Part shown: positions 56,215 through 64,000 of the stretch, in pieces | How positions within the stretch are numbered: position 1 is the stretch's first letter | Layout of the letters: each line of letters opens with the position of its first letter | Source of the DNA: Adiantum capillus-veneris | Lineage: Eukaryota; Streptophyta; Polypodiopsida; Polypodiales; Pteridaceae | Direction: 5' to 3' | DNA: 64,000 bases | Assembly: GCA_014529385.2 (NCBI GenBank) | Contig: CM043958.1 | Span: 122,108,817-122,172,816 of the forward strand | Position numbers and translations under genes: made by a program | The notes under the pieces: generated by a model | Databases searched by the model: none | Told to the model about the DNA's origin: nothing | Seen by the model: only the letters and a program-made list of their open reading frames with translations

Positions 56215-58164
56215 TCATCCTAAAATCATTTCATATGACATAAGGTGTTTAGAGAAATCCATTACAATGAACGTATGTCGTACCTCGTGTCCTAGAACTT
56301 TGATCTTAAGATCCTTGAGCATCCCCATAGGTTTGGCTATGGTGCCATTTGCCATCTTTACCACAATGTTAGTAACACTGAGGCGGGGTTTTCCCATGGA
56401 TTCCCAACAATCTTTTGTAATGATGCTAACTCCCGCACCACCATCAAGAATTCCCTTTATAGTTAATCCCTTGGTAGTGATGGGTAGGGTCGCATTAGAC
56501 TCGTCGCCTTCAAAATACTGCCCTAATTCGTTAATGGGTACCTCGATCACAGACTCGTGTCCATCTAAGTCAAGTGATTGCACATGATTTTCCTCATCAA
56601 TCATAATCGAGTCAGGCCTATTTGGTTGCGCAAACTGCGGTAATCCCGTTTGTAACTCTCCGTTAAGGAATGCTCGAAGTGCAAAGAATAACTCAGGATC
56701 TCCATACAGCTTTGCTATGATCGTGGTTCGGACCTCAGAAGACATGAAGTCCACTAGTTTGGCAACATTCATTGGCATTTTGCAGGGTGTAGGTCCTTGA
56801 CTAGGAACTGGTGAGGATGGAATCTCATATTCCTCAATGGGATCAGGTATTCCTTTGTTAAACATCCTTTCCAACAAAAAACGTGTATGCTCACTTTCTG
56901 ATGTCCCGTCCTCACTCCCTTCTTGGATGATACTAGATACGGCTAACGTTCTATGGTTCATGTGGGGTGGATGAACTTGCGTGGGAAACACTGTGTCATG
57001 AATTCTGACATGCATGGGTTCTGGTTCTAGTTTCCTTTGAGTCTCCTCCACTAAACCTCTTAGATGTTTCACCTGCTCAATCTCGTCTACTGGGTTTGGG
57101 TACGTCCCAATCTTCTTTTTACGATTCTTCCCTTTTTGCCCCTGCGGTTTATCTTGGGGGTCTTGGATTGGATTTGGAAACACTTGTGGTGTTTTCAGAG
57201 GCTCTTTATGGTTTTCTCTTATTCGGTTTTCATTTGGTTCCATGTTACGGTTTTCTTTGTCGGTCTTTCCCTTTGTGGTATTGGTTCTAGTCTCCATTGT
57301 CTCGATTGAATCTGAATCATCCTCGAGGTCATTCATATACACGGGGTCATCTCCTGTTCCTATGTTTGTTTTGGAACTTGGTTTTGAATTTCCCGTATTC
57401 TGCGACCTCTTCCTTCGTGTCTTCTTTTTCTTTGCTTGGATAACTGACGCGGTATCTCTCTCTTCGAGGATATGGCCTGGCCCTGGAAGCATGAACCGTG
57501 TAATCGCATAAGCGGGTGCGACGGGTGGTATTGGCGATGTCACACTGGCAATTTCGACCAAATTTAGGGGTGTGATTTTAGGCGCATTTGGGTTATAGGG
57601 GCATTGGACAATCAAGTGATCTATGCCACAACGATTACATGTGAGTATTGGCATTGCAGACGTGCTCCCTTGATTCATTTGCATCTGTGCAGCATTCTTT
57701 TGCAGCCTAATAGGGCACTCCGTTGCCCGATGTGGTCCACCACACTCGTAGCATTGAAGAGGTGGCCTCCTAGCCTGGGTGTTGATATTTTGACCTCTGG
57801 ATGCGAGAGCAGCAGCTTGATAAACGGACTTGACTTGCCCCCAACAATCTTCCATGTAGTATATAGGACACTCTTCCAATGTATCAAGTCTGTAGGCAAT
57901 ACTAGTGTCTATTTCCTCCTCACAGCCATCTGCATAAGCATTAGATGGCTCGCAATCCACTTGGTTCATAGGGGCGACTCTTGGATGCGAGGGCTGCGGT
58001 CCTAGCACAGGAGGTGGTAGCGGTGTAGCTTGTACAACATTTTGAGATCTAGGGACCATGTGTTGCGGTAGTTGCTCAATAGGTGGAGCAGGCATCAATA
58101 CAGGAGCTCGAGGTGCATCCGTCCAGGCTACAGGTGGTCTATTTGCCATCATACGTTTGATCAT
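56215..58164 (-). pseudogene. Gag C-terminus with zinc knuckles and retropepsin
   Basis: Continues the gag frame after the TAA at 58224-58222. Between that stop and this ATG lies a further knuckle, CNACGRYGHQAKDC. Within the frame are two more knuckles, CYECGGPHRATEC and CNRCGIDHLIVQC, a long basic/acidic spacer, then the protease: IKGILDGGAGVSIITKDCWE (the DGGAG form usual in plant gypsy elements) and HLMSYEMILG. The TGA follows at once, in the middle of the conserved ILGR-type motif. Confidence 0.8.
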
Positions 58165-58221
58165 TAAACAATCCTTAGCTTGGTGACCATACCTACCACA
58201 TGCGTTGCAAGTTCCATTAAA

Positions 58222-60333
58222 TTATACTCTAAACGTAGGGCACTCGCTAGTGCTATGTGGACCTAAGCAAATGGAACACCATTGTTGCTCCCTTCTTGGA
58301 TACATGTGACTATTTTGAGGGGGTCGATTATCCTTAAGAGACTCTTGGATTGCCTTGGTGAGGTCTGTCAAGAATGTCTCAAATACCTTTGGCTCATTGG
58401 CAATGGGCTTTGCAGTCATGGGTTCATACTCAATGGCTTGTGAGCTAGTGGATCTCGTGTCAGTAGACACCCTCATGCCTGCTATCATCAAGTTGTCCTC
58501 TAATTGGATTGCATTGGCAGTGACATCTTCCCAGGTTGTGATACCTCTAATCACCAGTCCATTATAGATTCCTTCATTCCTCAACCCTCGAATGAATCGA
58601 TCAAGCAGTTGGTTATTGTTGAAGCGCTCATTTACAGGGCAGCGAGAGTTTAAGTGCTTTAGACGACTAATGAAGTCCCTTACTGACTCTCCTTCCTTAC
58701 GTTCGGCCTTCTGTAGCTGAGATGCTACACCCCAAAGCACACCTTCTCGTATGTACTCCTTTAGAAACAACCTTCGAAGGGTAGGGTAGATTGTTTTCTC
58801 GTCCACCCTTAGGGTTCTATACCAATCTCCAGCCTTCCCACTTAATGTCAAGCTTAAGGCATTGCACTTATGTAGTTCATTGCGTTCCCCTAAGGAATCA
58901 CATACTTGTTCAAACACTTCAATGTGTTTTCTAGCATCTTCGTCCCCATTGAATTTTTGCGTGAGTTTGGCAATTTGTATTGCCTTACTTCTAGGCTCTC
59001 TATCAGATGCATGACACATATTTTCCGCGATAGATCGACCTATGGTTTGAGCAAACGCTGCCAAGTCACCTATGCGAGGAGGCAGGGCCGGTGGAGGTAC
59101 TCTTGGAATCATATGTGGGAGAGGGACGAGTACCGGTCTTGGCATATGTGTGGATGATGTAGGATATGGAACATAATCGGGCATAGGTCCACTCGGATAA
59201 GGGCTAGGGAGCGGCACTCGAGGAGCATAAACAAGTGGTACAATTGGAGGTGTGGGGGCCATGTGTGCATAAGGGGCTAGAGGCACATATGGTCGAGGCC
59301 ACATATTAGGTACTACGACACTAGGTAGTGGCACTGCGCTAACCGTAGATGTCATCGATACATTCTCTGTCATGCCTATCCCTGGAGTGAGCACTGTGTT
59401 TTCCTTAATAGAGGGTTGAGCCAAGTTAGGGAAGCTAAAGTTGTCACTCGGAGGCTCACATTGCATAGAGACCCCAGGTGAAATGACGTAAGATGGGTCC
59501 ATGGGACTCATTAGAGGAGTCTCCATTTGCGATAGAGTAGGCTGTTGAGCCTTGCTCGTATCCAGAAATCTCATGGGGCCAGTTGAGAGTATATTTACCC
59601 CTCGGTTTTGCCTTTCTGATTGAATAATGCCATGGATAACATTACACATCATTTTCTGTTGATCTTCGATGCTCGTGGCACTAGAGGTGGATTGTACAAT
59701 CTCTATCCATCCTACATGGTAGGCGTGGCCAGAGTGTAGATCCGTCAACACCTCAGTGTGGAGGTCGTATGTCCAATGATCATTAATGAACAATCCTTCT
59801 AGAGTCGACGTGTTAACGGTTTCTTGTGAGGTAGAAGCAATGTTTCTCCCCGTGGTTTTACTTGTCACCAACGGTACTCTAGAGGGAACTTCTGAAGGAG
59901 GCAGCTCAACAGGGCCTTCTTGGTAAGAAGTTGGCAAGATATCCACATGGACACTCTTTGGGGGTGTGGGGTCCACGTGCGATGTGAAAGGAGAGTCCAC
60001 TTCCCCACCCCCTTCGTGTGCTTCATTTGCATCAGGTTCCGAGCGAGTAGCTCTACCTAATGTTTCCATGAAACGGCTAAACATACTAGTACTAGGCTGT
60101 GGAGCTTCGGGAGGTGCATGGCCTTCTCTCTCAGTGTTTTGGGTAGGGTATGCTTCCATGATTTCTGAGTCGGAGGAGGAATCACTAGTGGCTATTTTAG
60201 GGTCTTGGGTGGTGCTACCTTGTGTCCCCGCTGAGGTTCTAGAGCCTATCGTGGATGGGTAATGGGTGTCCATATGAACAGAGGCACCCTCAATATGCTC
60301 GTGTTCTAGCACCCGCCCAGAGCGTAAGTGCAT
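58222..60333 (-). CDS. Gypsy Gag polyprotein, N-terminal and capsid part
   Basis: 703 codons from MHLRSGRVLEHEH. The first 440 residues are Ser/Thr/Pro-rich and of low conservation. The retrotransposon gag (capsid) domain spans about 450-590 (KLTQKFNGDEDARKHIEVFE, AGDWYRTL, LRNEGIYNGL). A first zinc knuckle CSICLGPHSTSEC is at about 685-698. Gag assembles the cytoplasmic virus-like particle and the knuckles bind element RNA. The frame ends at TAA 58224-58222, beyond which the same frame continues with more knuckles. Confidence 0.85.
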   Translation of the reverse strand: MHLRSGRVLEHEHIEGASVHMDTHYPSTIGSRTSAGTQGSTTQDPKIATSDSSSDSEIMEAYPTQNTEREGHAPPEAPQPSTSMFSRFMETLGRATRSEPDANEAHEGGGEVDSPFTSHVDPTPPKSVHVDILPTSYQEGPVELPPSEVPSRVPLVTSKTTGRNIASTSQETVNTSTLEGLFINDHWTYDLHTEVLTDLHSGHAYHVGWIEIVQSTSSATSIEDQQKMMCNVIHGIIQSERQNRGVNILSTGPMRFLDTSKAQQPTLSQMETPLMSPMDPSYVISPGVSMQCEPPSDNFSFPNLAQPSIKENTVLTPGIGMTENVSMTSTVSAVPLPSVVVPNMWPRPYVPLAPYAHMAPTPPIVPLVYAPRVPLPSPYPSGPMPDYVPYPTSSTHMPRPVLVPLPHMIPRVPPPALPPRIGDLAAFAQTIGRSIAENMCHASDREPRSKAIQIAKLTQKFNGDEDARKHIEVFEQVCDSLGERNELHKCNALSLTLSGKAGDWYRTLRVDEKTIYPTLRRLFLKEYIREGVLWGVASQLQKAERKEGESVRDFISRLKHLNSRCPVNERFNNNQLLDRFIRGLRNEGIYNGLVIRGITTWEDVTANAIQLEDNLMIAGMRVSTDTRSTSSQAIEYEPMTAKPIANEPKVFETFLTDLTKAIQESLKDNRPPQNSHMYPRREQQWCSICLGPHSTSECPTFRV

Positions 60334-61057
60334 GTGCTTTTGATACCCTCAGGTGTCAAAAAGCTGCTCTAGGAGGCCTTGTGACTAGTTTTTTGCGTGT
60401 TTTTTGTTTGTTTTTTTGCTAGATTTTTTAGAGCGTGTCGTGGAATGGGCCGTGTGATAGCTCGAAACGAGCGTATCGCTAGGAGGGATGCGCTGTGCTT
60501 TATAGCCCACCGTTTGGTTCTATTTTGCTCCAGAAAAGCCCGAAACAGTCTTTTCCTAGCTGGGGAACTAGGCTCCAAATAGCAAGTCTAAGGGTGCAAG
60601 TGGGAAGAGAAGGGAGGAGACTGGAGGACTTGCCCCACATGCTCTCATTCCCTCTTGAGGGGGTAGGGTATATATATAAGAGTGAGTCTAGTATATATCA
60701 TAAGACTAAGGACTGAGGCTTGGGCTTGGGCTTGGGCTTGGGGAAATGATCCCGATCCCGATCAAAATTTTAGTGATCCCCCCAGTCACTCACGCTTAAA
60801 TACTTTCCGATTTATAACCTCCCCCTCACTCACGTAAGCTGAAATGCTAACTGTGTAAGTTGAAATCTGAGCTTAATAGAACTAGCAAAACAGAGCTTAA
60901 CAGAACACAGAAAACTTGAATGCAGTCAACAACATTGTGTCTTTCTCTACTGTTTTTGCATAACAACAATAATCAAACTTAAGCCGCGCCTTTCCTACAT
61001 AAAAAATAGCTTCAATACAATTTACAGGTCGCCATTGGAGCTTCACGCGCAGCAGCT
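60334..61057 (-). other. Leader of the gypsy element
   Basis: About 720 bp between PBS and gag start. It has three GGGCTT hexamers (60719-60741) and a GATCCC triplet repeat beside them. No upstream coding frame recognised. Confidence 0.6.
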
Positions 61058-61074
61058 CCCCGACAACGGCGCCA
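61058..61074 (-). other. tRNA primer-binding site
   Basis: Read on the minus strand, TGGCGCCGTTGTCGGGG lies five bases inside the 5' LTR. From memory, the 3' end of plant tRNA-Asp is its complement with one mismatch, as in Athila/Tat-type elements. Confidence 0.8.
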
Positions 61075-61078
61075 AAAA

Positions 61079-61623
61079 TGTCACGGCTAGGGACTTGCTA
61101 CGCGTCGTGTGCGAGCCACAAAGGCTCCTAGCACACAGTCATACAACAGACAAGCTCACAAGGAAGAATGGTGTGTCACTCACCTTCCTGTGTAGTTGCG
61201 AATGAAGGATTCCCGCGCCGCGAAGAAGAGGGAGACGCCGCTACGCCGCGCTCAACCGCCTCACCGCCGTCGTGCCGCCGCAACGCTCGATCACACACAC
61301 ACTCTCTCTCTCACACGTACACACACACACACACACACAAGGAGATGGTGAAGGAGAAGGTGGAGATGGAGCAAGAGCAGCTTCTATTGCACAATGAGAG
61401 AATGAGTAAAAATTAGGTTTAGTGGCTTTTATATGAGCTCACCCCATTCACACTTGGGCGCCCATACTTAGCCAACTAACTCCTTGAATATTCCAGTTAG
61501 AGTGCGCCTGTCATCGGCGATCACCCTTACCATGTTCCTATTGGTCCGACAAGCCCGGTACCTGACTCTAAATAATACAACGTTTATAGATCATAGGGTG
61601 TCTGTGTGCCGTGAGGGTTAACA
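61079..61623 (-). repeat. 5' LTR of the gypsy element
   Basis: Same ends as 48482-49054. It differs by about ten substitutions, mostly C/T or G/A, an 8-bp insertion near 61238 and a much shorter microsatellite. Confidence 0.95.
61426..61433 (-). promoter_or_regulatory. Candidate TATA box in the 5' LTR
   Basis: On the minus strand CATATAAAAGCC, about 190 bp into the LTR; a transcript start some 30 bp further on would give a U3 of about 220 bp. The only other TATA-like word (CTATAAAC) is within about 40 bp of the LTR edge. Confidence 0.5.
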
Positions 61624-62540
61624 GACTAGAAGGGCGCCCGTCTCGCTTGACTGCTAATACTCCCCCCTTCCTAGTCTTTTGCACGCCCTCGTGCAAACTG
61701 CATTTTTCTACTATGGTGTGCTTGGATTTTCTAGGTCAACCGCTGGAGTTCTTGATGTATCTTCTTTAGTAGTCCAATGTTTGTTTTGCTAGTGTTCGTG
61801 TGAATTGCTTGAACCTTTTCGCCCTTGCTTTGATCTCTACCTTTGCTGCCAACTCCCTGAGTGGGTTATTGCTAAGAGTGCTCTGGTGGGCAATGAGAAA
61901 AACTGTGAGATTTTTATTCATGGGGTTGAATATGGATGAGTCGAGTTTGAAGAACCCGGTCATGAAGGACTCTTTGAAAGTTTGCATGTAGTGTGAAGGT
62001 AGAAGCATGACCCGATCATACAACCCATGATGATGTTTCTGCTATGAATTTTTGTCTCTAAGTTCTAGCATAAGCCTCCAACTCCTTACAATAATACCTT
62101 CCAAGGATGCTCCGCAACCTCTATGTCTTCAAATGCTGTGATGAAAGTGATTATCATCTTTGAAATCTTTACTAGCATTTGGCATGCCATGTTCGGAACA
62201 TCCTTTATTTGAGTGATGACTCCTTTGATATTGTTGACCATATATTTCTCAATTGGTGGAAAGTTTTTGGTGGGCTTTGTGAGGACATGATAGTTTGCAC
62301 CAACGGTCTTTTACTTTGCGAGTTGTAGAAATTATCCTAGGATCACCTTCTATTGACCTTCAGCTTCCTCCGTATTTTGGGCTATAGGTGTTGTTGGAAA
62401 CACTTTGTCAGTAGTTTGCTTTGGCAAACTTCGACCATAAATTGAAAAATGAGGATAACTTGATCAAAACAAGCCCAATACTTCACCAGTGTATCTAGAA
62501 TAGCTATATAGCCACTAGGGAAAACTACTGCAAGTGAAAT
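61624..62540. other. Non-coding flank right of the gypsy element
   Basis: Next to the target duplication, CTCCCCCCTTCC at 61663-61674 would be a polypurine tract on the minus strand, suggesting that the gypsy inserted near the 3' LTR of an older element. The rest holds no recognised gene. Confidence 0.4.
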
Positions 62541-63770
62541 TTGGATTAGGGGGTCATGGATCACAGTCCATGTTCAACCATTATTTGGTATTCTAATGAT
62601 ACCATCTGATTAAGCATGAGTTGAGGATGCTAGGGTTGAATTCTTTTAGGATTTGGATCACTGGTTGGGATGTTATGCAACATTTTGGGAAAAAAAAATT
62701 ACTTCGATATTTTTGACTTTTTAGCAAGGGTTTTGAAGTCCAAATGTCTAGAGACTTGGGGCCAGATTATCCTTGATATTTTGGATTAGGTGATGTCATT
62801 TGTGCTTGGTCAAGGATCAGGGGGTCATGGATCGCGATCCATGTTCAACACTTGTTCCTATAGTCTATCCTAACACACTAATGAAGTTTGTCCAAGTTTT
62901 TCTCTTGTTTCCCCAAGTTTTCAAGTTATAATCTAATTTGTCCGACTTTGCCATGAGTATTATTGGGTGGCATTTTGGATCTTTGATTGGGATTAATTTG
63001 CTTGCCATCTGGCTTTGTTGATGATTTGCAGTTGAAGATGTACCCCAACCCAAGCTACTTGATGAGTTGTGTTTGATTTGGAGTTGTTTTAGACACTCTA
63101 GGATTGCCAGCAAGTTAGAGTCCACTGTTAAGTAGTTTTTTTAGATATGTTTGGTCAAACAAATTACCAAGTTCCCTTTAGTGTTTCAACTTGTTCAAGC
63201 TCCTATCTTCTGCACTCTCTTTGAGTTTGATTTCACTAACACATAAAGTCCCTTGAAATGAGAAAACAATCAAAACTTGACACATCTCATACTTAGAACC
63301 ATTCCAACAATTTTGAACCAAAATTTTGGCCAAACTCCTCCTCGGGTCGTGGATCACGATCCATGTTCAACCACTTTTTATGACAAAACTTGTAGAGTTA
63401 CTTCCAGACGGATTTCTTAAGCTATTGATGCACTTTTTTTGGGGCTTGAATTTCCCCATCCATAGGTGGAAATGACCATCTGCATACTAGAATTTCTATT
63501 TCTCTTGGTTTTTATTGATTGCACTGTCCATTCTATTCCAAAATTGAGTGGCATCTCCTCCATGCACCTTGATCCCAACTGTGCTGACAATTTTTCCTCT
63601 TTAGATAATTTAAGGACATGTTTTGCGATCCATGTTTTGTAGTGTTTTTGCTATGTGATTGCATGAGTGTGTTAGCAATTTTGTCAGCCTACTTTTACCC
63701 ATTTTATCTTTGCAAATGGATGATGGGGGTCATGGATCGCGATCCATGTTCCACCCAATATCCAAGCTGC
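62541..63770. repeat. Dispersed copies of a palindromic GGATCGCGATCC unit
   Basis: The block GGGGGTCATGGATCGCGATCCATGTTCAAC occurs, with small changes, at about 62548, 62820, 63352 and 63727; a half copy (GCGATCCATG) lies at about 63626. The core ATGGATCGCGATCCAT is a perfect 16-bp palindrome in two copies (about 62828, 63735). Between copies the sequence is unrelated. Confidence 0.75.
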
Positions 63771-64000
63771 CTTTGCATGGTTTTTTCCTACTCATTGAGA
63801 GGGTTAGCTTGATATACTTTTTTAAAAAAATTTCCTTGGTTACCCCCCCCCCCCCAAAAAAGACCCTCTATCAGTTTGGGTGATTCTCGCTTTTGATTTG
63901 ATTGAAACAGTTATTGTGGTAGATTTTGTACAGTTTTGACTATACCAATTTAATCATACACTGATAAGGATCAGACCTGAGAAATGTGGTGGTGTTTGGA
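63771..64000. other. Unremarkable non-coding DNA
   Basis: A C-run (63844-63854) followed by an A-run. No gene seen. Confidence 0.6.

Larger units (their letters stand above)
48482..61623 (-). mobile_element. Complete Ty3/gypsy LTR retrotransposon
   Basis: A 13.1-kb element with 573-bp (48482-49054) and 545-bp (61079-61623) LTRs, TG...CA ends and a 5-bp target duplication GACTA on both sides (48477-48481, 61624-61628). Transcribed right to left: 5' LTR, tRNA-Asp-type PBS, gag with zinc knuckles, protease, reverse transcriptase, RNase H, integrase, an extra post-integrase region, PPT, 3' LTR. Domain order RT-RH-INT and the PBS are those of Ty3/gypsy, nearest in style to the plant Tat/Athila group. 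Five in-frame stops break gag-pol. The LTRs differ at about ten positions by eye plus microsatellite indels, so the insertion is fairly young. Confidence 0.95.

Overview
The window looks like nuclear DNA of a land plant. Long CT/GA, TA and CA microsatellites, canonical GT-AG introns, a Ty3/gypsy element with a tRNA-Asp-type primer site, Ty1/copia debris and LINEs all point that way. A large-genome seed-free plant such as a fern would fit, but that is inference. No ordinary host gene is complete here; almost everything recognisable is mobile DNA.

Layout. 1-0.28 kb: 5' part of an unrecognised minus-strand reading frame, followed by GA-rich DNA. 1.1-2.0 kb: decayed APE-type endonuclease with an internal tandem expansion. 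3.2-4.3 kb: microsatellite-rich foldback-like repeat. 4.5-5.65 kb and 36.86-39.26 kb: two parts of what looks like one LINE (ORF1 and the start of the endonuclease on the left; reverse transcriptase, Cys/His C-terminus and CTAT tail on the right).

The two LINE parts are separated by about 31 kb (5.65-36.86 kb) that form the most interesting unit. It has a rightward DDE-like transposase gene of the DUF7869 type (33.3-36.6 kb). It also has a leftward multi-exon gene that begins with a ParB-like exon and a degenerate DNA-methyltransferase-like exon (20.7-18.0 kb). That gene ends in a strong donor whose phase fits three separate downstream acceptors, leading to a SET-domain exon (15.4-14.9 kb) and two FCP1/HAD-phosphatase exons (14.2-13.0 and 7.9-7.1 kb). 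Introns and flanks are filled with arrays of one degenerate 16-20 bp motif (GGTCCACCACTTGTCC). The arrays have one orientation from about 14.5 to 33.2 kb and the opposite orientation from 5.7 to 12.1 kb. My reading is a large cargo-carrying element, or remnant of one, that attaches interchangeable chromatin/phosphatase modules to a ParB-methyltransferase-like core by alternative splicing.

39.3-44.6 kb: foldbacks, a second LINE 3' end, microsatellites and degenerate tandem repeats. 44.6-47.4 kb: heavily decayed Ty1/copia with LTR-like direct repeats. 48.48-61.62 kb: a complete Ty3/gypsy element on the minus strand with 573/545-bp LTRs, 5-bp target duplication GACTA, PBS and PPT. Its gag-pol lies in one reading frame broken by five stops, and a second retropepsin-like domain lies downstream of integrase. 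61.6-64.0 kb: non-coding DNA with a repeated GGATCGCGATCC palindrome.
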